From Umbilicaria muhlenbergii (taxonomy: Eukaryota > Ascomycota > Lecanoromycetes > Umbilicariales > Umbilicariaceae): DNA of 64,000 nucleotides. Both the position numbers and the translations under genes were made by a program. Shown here one piece after another: positions 23,230-35,467 of this stretch. Positions within the stretch are counted from its first letter, which is position 1. Every line of letters begins with the position of its first letter. The notes below the pieces were generated by a model, which saw nothing but the letters and a program-made list of their open reading frames with translations, searched no databases and was not told where the DNA came from. The stretch covers positions 4,268,808 to 4,332,807 of the forward strand of contig KK106983.1 in assembly GCA_000611775.1 (NCBI GenBank). Direction: 5' to 3'.

Positions 23230-26200
23230 TCAGATGTTCAAGGGGCTTTCCGTTCCAGCATGATACAATCTGGGTAACACCACGCTATCACTCGTGCTTT
23301 GGCTTCCACGGCTCGAAACTCTAGATGAGCGGTCCTCCGCCTGCAATGCACCGGGAATCTCGATCGTACGAACAGCGTTGGGAGTCTCGATCCCTTCCCA
23401 TGGCCGCCTTCGCTCCAGGGATGTTGACACGTCACTATTACCGTCTTCGCCCTCCACTTGATCGCTTTTCTGGAATTCTTCCTCAGCTGCTGCAGCTTCG
23501 ACGTCAATAGCGCTCATCCTGATGACGAATTCATCTTGCAGTTTTTTCAACCAGCTACTCAGTACCCTTCTGCGCATCTTACCTTCCTTGGCTTGAATAA
23601 GTTGCTCCTTTAGACTGAGAATGAGCTTTCGTCGTCTTGCAAGTGAAATGATTTTTGAGCCTTGCTTCCGTCTCTCCAGGCCACTAGCAACTTTTCTGGA
23701 AACTTCCTCGGCGACCTGCAGGACATTGGGAGGCAAATCGACCACTCTGGCGAGGGCAAGACCGTAATGCTCTTCCTCCACGCAGCCGTTGGAGATCCGA
23801 TAAAGCATCGTTATTCGATCCTCTTCTGCGCCTTCCATATCTACTCTGAGATGCAGGTTCATGACCCCACTGCGCTCAGCCAGGACATGCGCCAGATCTC
23901 GGAAATGGGTTGCAAACCATACAAGAGCTCGGCTCTCAACCAGTGCTTCGGCAACCGCCAGGGCGATGGCTTGACCGTCTCTAGTGCTAGTACCGCGTCC
24001 CAGTTCATCAATTATCACGAGACTCCTCTTGTCGATGTTACGTAAGATGAATGCCGTTTCACGCATCTCAGCAGCGAAGGTGGAAACATTGGCTTCGATG
24101 CTGTCATCCATTGATACCCGTGCGAAAAGCTGGTGGCGGATAGGAAAGGACGCGTAGACAGCCGGGACAAAGCAACCGATCTGCGCCATCACCGTCATTA
24201 AAGCAATAGATCGAATGTACGTACTCTTGCCACTCATATTGCAGCCGGTGATAATCTGAAAGCGACTCTGTTGCGTGGCGTATGCGTCATTAGGAATGAA
24301 CTTGTCCGCGTGGATCTTCTCACGGATGGGATGTCTGCCGCTCTTGATAGCTAAAACATCGGTCAAGTCAGGTCGGCAGTAATCCAGTGTCGTCACCAGT
24401 TGGGCGAAGGACGCAATCATGTCTAGCACAGCGATGGCTTCGCAAATCCTGAAGAGCGGTGCTATATCTCCGCGGATGGCGTCGGTCAGGTCCTGAATAC
24501 TTTGATCGCTCATTTGGAGGACTTCATGGTGGGAGTCGAGAATCTTCTGATTTAGCTTTACGAGATCTAGTGTTTGACATTCAACGGTGTTCTTCTTCCG
24601 AAAGGCATTGATGAAAACATCAGGGAGATTCCGATCTTCGAGCTCAGATGTTGCAACACGGATATAGTACTGCCTTGCGGTATCGTACTTCAGCTCAAGA
24701 TTGATTTCCTGGGTCTCTAGTTCACGGTCAGTTGCATGACTGTGGGCACAGAGTCTCGACGTACGGTTCAACTCGGTGATAAGCTGGTATGCATCTGCGT
24801 TGGCTTCCTTATAGGTCTGCCTCGCCACATCCAGAAGTCCATTGACACCAGACTAGCATCGCAGCTTTAGTGTGTCATCCTTTACAAGCCTTCTATAAAT
24901 GGCCAACCTTTACTGCATACGTCCGCTGGTTCCTCAAGTCGAGTGGCTGGCTTGAGTACATTATGTCCTCGTTTATAGAGTTGTCTATTAACTCTTCAAC
25001 ATCTGCTATCATCTCCGGGACGCACATCTATACCGCTATTAATTCCGGGGTCAGACTTTGATTGCCTACTGACCTACCCCACGAATTTCGACAAGTAGAT
25101 CGCCTCTGGCAGCGGCAAGAGCTTCAAGGACCGGAGGGATAGACTTCACATATTGCTTGAGCAATATAATATTGTTGATTGATTGTTCCGAGTGTTGAAT
25201 AGATGCCTTCACAGGGACGAGGACGATCTGCAGCGATAAGCTACGGTTCACTCCTGGAGAAATACTCACGCACAGCGGTCAAGACTCTGTCGACATCCAG
25301 GAAAGCCTTTAGGGCTGTTGAAATTTAGCATCAGCACTGAAGGGGTGAGCACTGGTTAATCGAGCTTGGCTAACCTTGCCGAGTGGCGAAAAACATGTCC
25401 TCTTTTGTAGCAAGCTCCTCCAGCGCATCGTACCGCTTCTTTATGTCATCAGTCTCCGTCAAAGGCTGCAGTATATTGCTCCTTAATAGCCTAGACCCCA
25501 TCGGTGTCAGTGTCTGGTTGAGCAGGCCAAAGAGACAGTCCTTGGACTTTGCATTTTGTAGATTCTGTATCAGCTCGAGGGAGTGTATGGTTGATAGATC
25601 GATCATCATAGACCCTTCCGATGGCTCATACTTAATCCGAAGGGAATGGAAAGGAAATGATATTGAAAGATGAAGCTCAATGTACTTGAGAACCTGAGAT
25701 GCCATCAGCTACAAGCGATGGAGAGAGACGAAATTTGCTACGCACTGCAGCGATGCAGCAGGTAGCAAAGTAGTTTCCGCCAATGGACACTTTTATCGCC
25801 TCGACATCTTGCTTGAACGCTAGCTGTTGGATATATTCCACGCCCGTGGTTTCTGACCAGTACCTTCGGTCAATGACAGTAATGGGAGATTGTGGAACAT
25901 TTGTTTCCACGATGGAGTACAATTTCGACTTTGGGTTGGCAGCTGTGGACATGAAAACAATCTCGGTGGGCCCAAAGACGTATAGTTTGTGAAGTGTTCT
26001 CACATACGTCTGATTGTCACAGATCTGGCAAAGAACAGCTTCAGTGGTCGAAAGATTGACAAAAGCCAAGCCAACGGTAGGAGAGATGCCTCGAGACTCG
26101 CTAATGGCGCAGATGATTTGTTGTTCAGCAGAACCACCGAGTGTAGATGCAGCGGTCCTCGCTCTAGTTTTGGGCCTTCCTGAGCTAGTACGGCCAGTAC

Positions 26201-26309
26201 TTGACAGACTCGTAGCTGGTCTGGCCGTACTGGTGACTCTTTCAGGATAGGAAGGGTACGATGTCGACGTGGTACTGTACGAAGTCGACACCCTTGAGGC
26301 CGGTGTCAT
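23230..26309 (-). CDS. MSH4: Meiotic MutS homologue MSH4
   Basis: Six exons (25746-26309, 25375-25693, 25274-25314, 25078-25227, 24908-25027, 23230-24852) give 938 residues. The N-terminus is Ser/Thr-rich (MTPASRVSTSYSTTSTSYPS), then MutS core motifs: ICAISESRGISPTVGLAFVN, SIHSLELIQNLQNAKSKDCL, LLNQTLTPMGSRLLRSNILQ, ASIQHSEQSINNIILLKQYV and ADVEELIDNSINEDI. The ATPase part shows Walker A GCNMSGKSTYIRS, Walker B SLVIIDELGRGTSTRDG and the ATHFRDLA segment. There is no mismatch-recognition domain with the Phe-x-Glu motif, as expected. Known: Msh4 pairs with Msh5 to stabilise meiotic recombination intermediates (ZMM group). Divergent from RSA4 across about 300 bp. The small 41-bp exon uses a GTGCGT donor; GTGAGT one codon later would break the frame. 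Confidence 0.94.
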
Positions 26310-26612
26310 TGTTAGCGTTCCGAGTTGGTGTTAGTCATAGAACAGTATAGAGTAGCAGCATTTCAAACAGTAGCATTCGCTCGAACATCTAAAGCACGAA
26401 TGATATGGGCCAGGTGATGCCGCGAATTAGATTAGGGACAGAGTTAGCCTCCTTCTGTAGATAAGATTAGATTGGAAAGGTCATGGAGCGGGTAGGGCTG
26501 AGACAAATCTCGAAGACGTAGATGCTATCCCTCATGGTCCGAAGAAACTATCACCACTATCTCCACCAACAGTCCTCTACCACAGTTGGCTGGCTTGGTC
26601 TTAGGAGGCATC
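26310..26612. promoter_or_regulatory. Divergent promoter, MSH4 / RSA4
   Basis: About 303 bp separate the diverging start codons of a meiotic gene and a constitutive ribosome-assembly gene, so it must hold two differently regulated promoters. No site can be assigned by eye. Confidence 0.4.
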
Positions 26613-28245
26613 ATGGCCACCGTTCTTCTTCCTCCCAGCAAGCGACAACGAACTGCGGTGGCTGAGCGGGCTCGGGAACAGCAGGATATTAGAGCTATTC
26701 CAGACAACCTTGGGAGCATTCGAGTACAGTTCTTCGATCAGGGCACAGGTCAATCTACAGGAGCGCCTGTGTCGATTCCGGTCGTCGATGCAACCGTTAA
26801 GAACCTCGAGCTACTACTCAATACGCTCCAAGGGAACGTAGGTCCATCCTGGATTACATGTTGTTGTCCCGACTATTGGGGAAATCAGCTACGTACTAAC
26901 AAATTTCAAGGATCCATCCGAGCGTATACCATACCGCTTCACTTTCCGCCCTGAGACGACAGACTCGTCCGCGATCGATAATTCCCTCGATATAATCACC
27001 GACCTTTATCAATCATTACTCCGCCCTGGCCTGAAGACCACAGAAGACTTCATAAACCTCCAATATACCCCACAAGCTGTCTTTCGCGTACGAGCTGTAT
27101 CGCGATGCTCGTCTTCAATTCCAGGCCATGGGGAAGCCATACTGGCTACACAATTTTCACCGTCGTCGTCCTCCACAATGGTTAGTGGTAGTGGAGACGC
27201 CACAGCCCGAATATGGGACTGCGACACTGGAACCCCACTGCACACACTAAAAGGTCATACGAGCTGGGTACTAGTGGTAGCTTGGTCTCCAGACGGTACG
27301 ACTATTGCCACCGGCAGCATGGACAACACTGTTCGAACATGGGACGCTACAACCGGCCAGCCTCTAGGTACTCAACTCAAAGGGCATACCAAGTGGATCA
27401 CGAGTCTGGCATGGGAACCCTATCATCTTCAAATGTCAGGCCGACCTCGCTTGGCTTCGTCGTCAAAAGACGCTACAGTACGGATATGGGATGCCGTATC
27501 GAAGCGCATAGAGATGGTACTGAGTGGGCATAAAGGCTCTGTCTCCTGTGTTCGATGGGGCGGCACAGGCAACATTTACACTTGCTCTCATGACAAGACA
27601 ATTAAAGTCTGGGACACAAGCAAAGGCACTCTAATTCACACCTTATCTGCCCATGCTCATTGGGTCAACCATCTAGCCCTCTCAACCGATTTCGTCCTCC
27701 GCACGGCCTACCACGACCATACTGGCGAGATACCAACCACCGAGGAAGCCAAGGTTACTAAATCTAGGGAACGTTTCGAGAAAGCGGCAACGATCAACAG
27801 CGAAATCGTAGAACGTCTCGTTACAGCCAGTGACGATTTCACCATGTACTTATGGGAACCCTCCAAAACCACCAAACCACTCTCCCGTCTTCTCGGCCAT
27901 CAAAAGCAGGTCAATCACGTCACATTCTCACCAGACGGTCTCTATATTGCCTCGGCAGGCTGGGACAACCATGTAAAGCTTTGGAATGCTCGGGACGGAA
28001 AGTTCATCGCAACGCTCCGAGGACATGTGAGTCCGGTATACCAGACATGCTTCAGCCCAGACTCGAGGTTGTTAGTCAGTGGAAGTAAAGATACTACCCT
28101 CAAGGTTTGGGATGTGAGGAGTGCAAAGTTGAAGGAGGATCTGCCTGGGCACAAGGATGAAGTCTTTGCAGTTGATTGGAGTCCTGACGGCATGAAAGTA
28201 GGAAGTGGAGGGAAAGATAAGGCCATTAGGATATGGAGGCATTAA
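26613..28245 (+). CDS. RSA4: Ribosome assembly WD40 protein RSA4/NLE1
   Basis: Two exons (26613-26837, 26911-28245; intron GTAGGT..TTTCAAG with a CTAAC branch site) give 519 residues. The N-terminal NLE domain begins MATVLLPPSKRQRTAVAERA and includes IRVQFFDQGTG, PYRFTFRPET and DEDFINLQY-like sequence. Eight WD repeats follow, with clear GH..WD units such as HTLKGHTSWVLVVAWSPDG, MVLSGHKGSVSCVRWGG, RLLGHQKQVNHVTFSPDG, ATLRGHVSPVYQTCFSPDS and DLPGHKDEVFAVDWSPDG, ending KAIRIWRH. Known: Rsa4 sits on pre-60S particles and is pulled off by the AAA ATPase Rea1/Midasin through its NLE domain. An upstream in-frame ATG at 26586 has no family support. Confidence 0.95.
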
Positions 28246-29600
28246 CAAGGAAAGGGGCATGCATAATCCTGAAAACCACATGCGGAATCTTTCGGAAGAC
28301 TGGGAGATACTCTATGCACATGTCGAAATGGCTGCCAGACGCTGGATGCAAGTGAGTGACGATCCTAAGCAAGAACGACGAGGAGGCTCTCCCAAGCAAT
28401 ACAAAAAAAAGGAGAGCTGAAGAACGACAAGTACATAGATTCCGTGAGCCACAAAGCTCTACGGCTAACGTTTTTCTACGTCTTTTGAGATCGCTTTTCG
28501 ATAATCAGGGGCGCCTCAACCAAGGGTTTGGAGCTGCCAGTCCTCATCACAACCAGCAGCTCTTCATCGGAGGGCGTTCTCGGTGAGTGTACAGATCAAT
28601 GCGAGTTTTCAGGAATACCATGAGAGCACACAACACGGCCCGGTGACTTGACTCGAGTCATTTGAACAGCTGCACATCTCTTGCGTTCTTATTCCACTGC
28701 TGCGCTCCTGAAGGGGGCCCTCCATTGAGGATTCCTCTCGCCCTTTGATTTGTTTGAACTGGGCCGGTAATGGAGCAGCAGCTGTTGTGAATGAGTCCTC
28801 ACATGACCCTCTCTCCACTAGCGCGCTTTCTAAGCGAGAGGTAGGTATACAAACCTCACCTTTCCTCCTTACCAGACTGATGCCCTAGTCCTACGCATGT
28901 GCATAGCCTACAAAACGGGCGACCATTTGGTGCCGTTCTTGTATCTACCTAGTTCTCTTGTCTACATTCTTTTTCTATCACCTTCTCGACCTTTCCCCTT
29001 TTCTCGAATCTCACTTCATCCTCAACAACAGTCACCCTTGGTGCTGTCTATATCAAACCTGAATGACAAGTCGAAAACTACAGAAATTCATCAAGCCTGA
29101 CAGTGCTCGCAACCTCACTAATACTGTTTCTTCGCTGCATTGTCTTCAATCTCGGCACCAGACACACACTTGACGATACTTGCGAATCACCTCTGAAGCG
29201 ACTCATCTTCACCGCCTTTGTTACTGCGACGAGCTTCCAGCGCCTTCGGATCAAGTCTGTCAGCATCCTACAAGCTTTCACGTGTGACATTCTTCCTTGA
29301 GCGTGGAAGCTATGAGAAACGCGGGCCACATCCAATGCATGGTACAGCATCAGTCGCTGCGTTGATGTATCGACCCCACCCGTTTCTCTTCCTTAGCGAC
29401 CGCCACAAACTGCGAATCTACTGCATTCTTCAGTCTCCAATTTCGAAATTGTGCTGTGAGCTTAAGAAATAAAGTCTATTCTTTCAAACCAATTTGGGAA
29501 CTGTCATCCATCGCATGGCTTGGTTTTGATTGGTAGCTCACTTGTCACTAAGGTATTTCTACCGTTCACTTATGATTACTCGGTTCAGGGCTAGTCTCTA

Positions 29601-31060
29601 AGAACCTTTGCAGGTCAGGCAACTATTTCTGTTGTTCATTGGCCAGTCGAACGTCGTGGTTACACCACTTGAAGACCGCAGTCAGTCACGTTCTGGCTCC
29701 TACGTCCGGGTGCGTGGCGCAATGACCTCATGGATCAACAGCGATGCACCAGGAATGACCACTCGCTTTTTAGCCCTTCTTGATGGTGCAGGTCGCAGTG
29801 GCCGTGCCGTCATAAGCAAGTTTGAATGCTACAAGCTCCTAGGCCGTTCCTGTGCCCTCGTATAGCTATCACGTCTCTACTAGCGACTTGTCCGATTTAG
29901 GCATCTTACTCTACGAGATCAACTTAGCGCGTGCTCTGCACTGTACTCGTCAGTCCTGAACTCGCGACATGGATCTCGAGCAGTATCTACACAACACAGT
30001 GGGGCACTGCAGCGTTCAAGTTCGCTACCATACACCATGTTCGAGCCCCTACTTCCGGGCGGGTGGAGTACTAGTCTCGTCATTCAACATCAATATTAGG
30101 TATATTCAGGCTCCACAAACTATCATCAGCATTCTCGTCCTTACTTCCGGGTTGCGCAGGCTGCCGTTGCTAGGTCAGCACTAACATGTTAAATATCACG
30201 AGCTTATTCGCATTTGGTTTTCTCGCTGCGTAGGCTATCAATCGCAATCAACGAGTCCTTCGATTTGAATGTTGTGCTTTACGAGTACTATTCGGAAGCC
30301 ATTTGAGCAGCGTACCTGAGATTTTCGATATGCTGGTGACTTCAGTACCTATGATCTTCTTCAGGTATGTTTACCTCACCTTACTAATTACAAATTTACC
30401 TTCCATCTAATCAGATATTTAGTTTGGCCAGCACTGTCAGTACCGATTAGCTGAACATACGTGGCAACTACATCGTGTGAAGTGCGCAAGATTCAACACT
30501 CCTGCCCTTACATCCGGGCGCGTGCTAAATCCTGTAGTCAACATCTCCCTTTGTCTTTTCTAAGCAACAAATATCTAGCCCCTACATCTGGGCACATGGA
30601 GGTCGTTGCATTCCGATCTCAGGAACATCTTCTGTCGACGATTGCCTTCTCGAAGACCGGAGCTAGTGCTCCTTTACCTCCATCTTTATATCCATATGCA
30701 ACCACAATTCTGGAACTAGTGCAACTTGGCCTGGAATGACCGATAAGGCCCTTGGGAATCATACAACGCTGAGCTACCACTAAAGCGGACATGTTTGCGT
30801 CCGAAACACCGATGCGGCCGAACTTTCAGGGACGATGACTGTGTCTGCCGAGAGGTCAAGAACATGGTTACTAGCGCAAAGAACAAGCAAACGCGTCTTC
30901 AAAGTGCGCCAAATGACGCAAAACGGCATTGAGAATCTTCTTGACACGACACTACGGAGCTAAACTGATGTCGAGCAGAGCTAAGCCGTCTAAAATCAGC
31001 GCCCGCGTTCTTACCCTTACGTCTGGGTGCACGGCAGGCTGGTTCACAAAACAAGGGGCA
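29601..31060. repeat. Decayed tandem repeat, period about 440 bp, marked by a TAC-N-TCYGGG motif
   Basis: The core TAC-N-TC(C/T)GGG, usually preceded by CC or CT, occurs at 29701, 30050, 30142, 30509, 30583 and 31018. One series is spaced 441, 441 and 435 bp (29701, 30142, 30583, 31018); the other is 459 bp (30050, 30509). A weaker match (CACATCCGAA) falls at 31453, again 435 bp on. Other shared pieces keep similar offsets, for example TTTGAATG near 29820 and 30264. The units are too diverged to align fully by eye. This fits an old tandem duplication, perhaps of a non-coding element. Confidence 0.45.
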
Positions 31061-31174
31061 GTCCTCAGCTGGACGTTCCCTCAGCCATTCCCAAGTCACG
31101 ACGAGTTTCAAGGACCAGTCCTCAGCTGGACGTTCCCTCAGCCATTCCCAAGTCACGACGAGTTTCAAGGACCA
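31061..31174. repeat. Exact 57-bp tandem duplication
   Basis: Two identical 57-bp units lie head to tail at 31061-31117 and 31118-31174, beginning GTCCTCAGCTGGACG and ending TTCAAGGACCA. As 57 is a multiple of three the plus frame stays open through both (19 residues each, containing LSWTFPQPFPSHDEFQG), but no gene is supported. The lack of any difference between copies indicates a recent event. Confidence 0.9.
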
Positions 31175-31835
31175 GTTAGTGTATAGATGGTCGAAAGTCT
31201 TGGATCCCCACAGCATTCGATTCGGAGATTGGGATATATCGCTTTCGCTTTTCTAATTCCAAGAGTGCCCTCCGTTGGAGACTGTCGTCAGCTTCTTGTG
31301 ACCACACCCTTGCGGCAGATATTGCAGCGCCAAGGACCAAGTAGGCCCGCAAAGCGTGTTGTAAGCCCGAAAAGAGTTATGACCGCGTCCATCCACCATT
31401 TGATAATTACCGCCACTGCAGCGAAAGTACTATACTCGCATGCGGCTCTTTCCACATCCGAATCAGCATCTCCAGTCACGCATTGGTGCTGATCTTCAGT
31501 TCGTCGGCAGTTCTTAAACCGACGTTACACAGAAGTAAGAGGTGGGGTAAAACTGGCAAATCAATCGCAATTTGAGAGGGATCTAGGTGCAGACGCCAAA
31601 CCTAGCTACCGGTCATGCAAGGACAACAGATGACGGTGTCCCTAGTCAATGTTTGCTCTCTACTCCGTGCCGGCCTCTAATAACGTCTTTTTGGACCTGC
31701 AAGAATCATGCACGGAAGAATACAACCCCGTCCGATCCTCAATTTAGCGCAGATTCGTCACATTTCAATCACTCAAATATCTACGACGGAATTCAAGAGT
31801 TCCGATCCTCGTTCTCTGTCTAGCCAAACGCATAC

Positions 31836-33741
31836 ATGGCTCCTCAAGGAAAGCGACTATACTTCCAGGCAATGGCGGCGGGCGGAGTTGGGTTCGTTAC
31901 CTTTGGCTGGGACGCCGGCGTTCTTGGTGGCGTCCTCTTGACAGACTCGTTTTTGGGCGCTATGAACGTAATGCGCCTAACGACCCTCACCCGCAAAGAG
32001 CACATATAAACGCCGACGCTGATCACAGTTGGTATCGTGATAGAACCCTTCCGTTACGACAATCTCAATGATTACATCGGTCTTCTTGTTGGGTTCTTGG
32101 CTTGGCTGCATCCTAATGTCGAATTTGGGATTGGCTTTGGGCCGACGAACATGGATACTTATCGGAAACGGCATTGAGATTATAGGATCAATCATATCAG
32201 CATCGAGTTATGGGCCGGGTCAACTTATTGCAGGTCGCGTGCTTGTGGTAAGATCACTATAAGCGGCAAGGGACGACAACCGCTTACATGTCTGTATAGG
32301 GTCTCGGTAACGGCCTTCTGACATCCATGGTCCCTATGTACGTCGCAGAAATGGCAATCGATAAGACCAAGCGGGGACGAGGCGTAGATTCGTTGATTGC
32401 TATGGCCACAACGGGCGCCTCTTTGGCATATTGGGTGTAAGACGTTCTGAAATACACGCCAGCATGCCACGGATCTGATTGAGACCAGTGATTTCGGCAT
32501 GGTTTTCGCAAACGGTCAAGTTGTATGGCGATTTCCTGTCGCATTTCAGATTGTTATTGCCGGATTGTCTATGGGCCTTCTTTTACCCCTACCTGGTACT
32601 GAGTTATCGTATTGATCAAGCACGTACACCGCTCATGTCAGCTGCAGACTCCCCCCGCTGGTACTACGCTAAAGATCGAGAGGCGGAAGGCGATTTTGTT
32701 CTGGAACAGCTGTACATGGCCCCTGTTACCGACCAGCAAGTAGCAGCCACGAAAGCGGAGATTCTGGCTTCGCTCGAGCTCGAGAAGGCCAACAACGAAG
32801 GGCTTCGGATCAGAGATTTCTTCTGGGACACGTCAAGCACTCAATCCGCTCGCAGGATCAAGACTGGCATGATCTTACTTGCCTTAGCATATCTCCAAGG
32901 GTAAGCCAAGAGGACTCAGACAATCGTACCTTTCGCTAATTCCAGTCACTTGTTCAGTATCGACATGCTGTTCTACTACACAAGTACGATTTTCCAAACA
33001 TACATCGGTCTTGCTCCTCTGACTGCTTCCGGTTTGGCGGCCGCCTTGAACACTGTTGAGGCCATATGCAATTGGATATCGCTCCCATTCATCGAACGTA
33101 TGGGCCGTAGGCATTGGTTGATTATTGGCGGTATCTTTCAAACCATTTTCCTTGCCGCCTTTACAGGTCTCTTGTCCCACCCAGGTCCGAAGACGGCGGC
33201 TGCAGCGGCAGCGATGTTGTTTGGCTTTGTGCTAGTATTCGGTCCAGGATGGGGTCCTTTTGCAGTAGGTCCTGAGTACAATGAATTGGTAGATCCCTTG
33301 GCTAATTGGCGTTGTCAGTACGTCTACACCTCAGAGATCATGCCTCTACGTTATCGGCACGTCGGCTTCTCCTTGTCTATCTCATGCCAATGGCTTTTTG
33401 CCTTCGTCACCGTCTTTGCGGGGCCTATCGCTGTGACCAACAGGGGATGGACGGCCTGGATCTGGTTCTTGGTCTTCAATGCAATATCTGTACCTTTCGG
33501 TGAGCGCATGATGTCGTTTCCGAGTGACAACGAAATCGTGTTGACCAGTTACGTAGTCTACTTTTATTGCCCCGAGACTCGTGGAAAGTCCCTTGAAGAA
33601 ATCGATCTCATCTTCATGTCTCAGGATATTCAAGGCAGTGCGGCAGCGGTGACCCTCGCGCATACGGATGGCTTGAAGAATGGAATTGGACATGGTGACA
33701 GCGAGCATGTCACTGTAGCTATGGAGAAACAGCACATTTAG
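31836..33741 (+). CDS. MFS sugar transporter
   Basis: Seven exons (31836-31967, 32044-32247, 32300-32434, 32484-32595, 32648-32900, 32958-33499, 33557-33741) give 520 residues, the usual size. Splicing yields MAPQGKRLYFQAMAAGGVGF and GWDAGVLGGVLL at TM1, MN-NPSVTTISMITSVFLLGSW, the loop motif LALGRRTWILIGN, QLIAGRVLV-GLGNGLLTSM, VVWRFPVAFQIVIAGLSMGL, PLP-DSPRWYYAKDREAEG, QG-IDMLFYYTSTIFQTYIGL, ERMGRRHWLIIGGIFQT, TSEIMPLRYRHVGFSLS and F-VYFYCPETRGKSLEEIDL. Known: these motifs (GRR, SPRWY, PETRGKSLEEID) define the sugar porter family, proton symporters or facilitators in the plasma membrane. The substrate cannot be told. The last intron (33500-33556) is 57 bp and open in frame; retention would add 19 residues. 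Confidence 0.92.
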
Positions 33742-34392
33742 ATTGATCATAGGGCTACCCCACCTGGTACTGCACTTCTTCATGATTTCTGCGGAGCTGG
33801 GGTTTTCGTAGTGGGTAGAATCCTGGTATTACGACCACACCAAATGCAACGTCCTACCACTCCAACTGAATCTTCCGCGTCGAATCCGCACGTTGGTAAC
33901 CCAGTTCACGCTTCTTTGCTTTCCATAGGCAGCCGCCCTTCAGCTAGGGCTGGGTGGGCTGCCGGCTGTTTTGGATTCGGCCGAGAATGTACCGATGCGT
34001 GTAGGGATCAACGGCAAGGCTGTCGAGGGTGTCAAGCATCCGATCGCGAACCGATTTCCACGCGGGCGGCAACAAAGATATGCAGTCCGTTTGTAAAGAA
34101 GTGGTCTTTATGCATGGACGGGTACACGTGCAGGAGCTGAAAGTGAAGCCCCCGTGAAGGTGCACGACCTTCCCTTCCGATTTATTCCTCTTCTGATCAG
34201 ACGTCGTGCTACCATCTCAAGGTACACGCTCTACTGTGATACCCAACGTACCCGAAGTACTTAAAGCTATCGAAAGTCTGCTGCACCGTGTTAACCCTAA
34301 CAGTTGACATCCCATTCCACTACAAGCTCTTCAGGCTCCCATCAGATCCGCAACTCTTCTATTTCTTCAATTGACTGTGAAGAAGTGACAGC
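33742..34392. other. Intergenic, nothing recognised
   Basis: This 650-bp stretch lies between the transporter and the NmrA-like gene on the same strand. No family, repeat or RNA gene was seen. Confidence 0.45.
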
Positions 34393-35467
34393 ATGTCTCA
34401 AGCGCTCAAGAACGTCATCCTCATTGGTGTACGTAACTCCTGTGTCACCAACACCACCTCTCTACCCATTGCTCTCCACGGGCAGCAGCAAAGCTGACAT
34501 CCTTTAGGCTGGTGGCAACCTGGGTCCTTCCATCCTGGCAGCCCTCGATGCAGAAGCTCACCTGAACGTCTCCGTCCTCTCCCGTCAAGAGAGCACCTCA
34601 TCATTTCCCTCCCACATCAGGGTCCACAAGACAGACTACAGCGAGGCATCCCTCGTCTCCGCCTTTCAAGGTCAAGACGCCGTCGTCTCCACCATTGCCG
34701 GCCCAGGTATTCGCACACAGACATCCATCGTTGATGCGGCCATCAAGGCCGGGGTCAAGAGGTTCATCCCCTCGGAGTTCGGGAGCAACACCGCGAACCA
34801 GAAAGCTGTCGAGCTGGTCCCTGTCTTCAAGGGCAAGGAGAGCATCACAAATTATCTCAAGAGCAAGGAGAGCGATGGTATCACCTGGACGTCTCTTGTC
34901 AACGGGCCATTCTTTGACTGGTATGGTATCCCATCACATCTATCCTCGACCTGTCCTCGACCTGTCCTCGACCTCAAACACCTGAGCAGTACACTAACCT
35001 CACCATCCAGGGGCCTCCAAAGCGGCTTCCTCAACTTCGACCTCAAGTCCCAAACCGCCACCATCTGCGACGACGGCAACAACAAATGGTCGACAAGCAC
35101 GCTCTCCACCGTCGGCAAAGCCGTCGCCTCCATCCTCCTGCACCCCGCCGAAACCAAGAACAAATACATCTACATCGCCTCCTTCACCGTCTCGCAGAAC
35201 GAAGTCCTCGCCGCTCTCGAGAAGGCTTCGGGTAAGAAATGGGAGGTTATCAAGACGACTTCGAACGAGCAGACGAAGATCGGGCAGGAGAAGATGGTCA
35301 AACATGATTATTCGGGGGTGAAGCCGTTGATCTTGGCCGCGACGTACGGGGAGGGGAAGGGTAGCGATTTCGCGAGCGGGGAGACGCTGAGTAATGAGAT
35401 GCTGGGGTTGCCAAAGGAGGATTTGGATGAGGTGGTTGCCAAGGTGGTCAAGGGCGAGAAGGTCTAG
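34393..35467 (+). CDS. NmrA/isoflavone-reductase-like NAD(P)-binding protein
   Basis: Three exons (34393-34428, 34508-34920, 35011-35467) give 301 residues. The start MSQALKNVILIG joins over intron 1 (GTACGT..TTTAG) to AGGNLGPSILAAL, so the dinucleotide-binding GxGGxxG motif is split by the intron. Further family motifs are AVVSTIAGPGI, VDAAIKAGVKRFIPSEFGSN, WTSLVNGPFFDW-GLQSGF and VGKAVASILLHPAETKNKYI. Known: this atypical short-chain reductase group includes isoflavone and phenylcoumaran reductases of plants and many fungal oxidoreductases or redox sensors. The FIPSEFG segment with the preceding Lys-Arg matches the reductase-like branch. Substrate unknown. Confidence 0.88.

Larger units (their letters stand above)
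28246..31835. other. Gene-poor 3.6-kb block with decayed repeats
   Basis: No protein family was recognised. The interval holds the roughly 440-bp periodic repeat and the 57-bp duplication listed separately. A pyrimidine-rich stretch near 28930-29060 resembles a fungal promoter or leader, but the frames that follow are short (under 75 codons), so a small gene or non-coding transcript near 29.0-29.5 kb is possible but unsupported. Confidence 0.4.

Noticed and set aside
29699-31030. Repeated secreted peptide precursor (P-Y-[VFI]-[RW] motif)
   Set aside because: The motif copies lie in different frames with stops between them, and no signal peptide or processing sites surround them.
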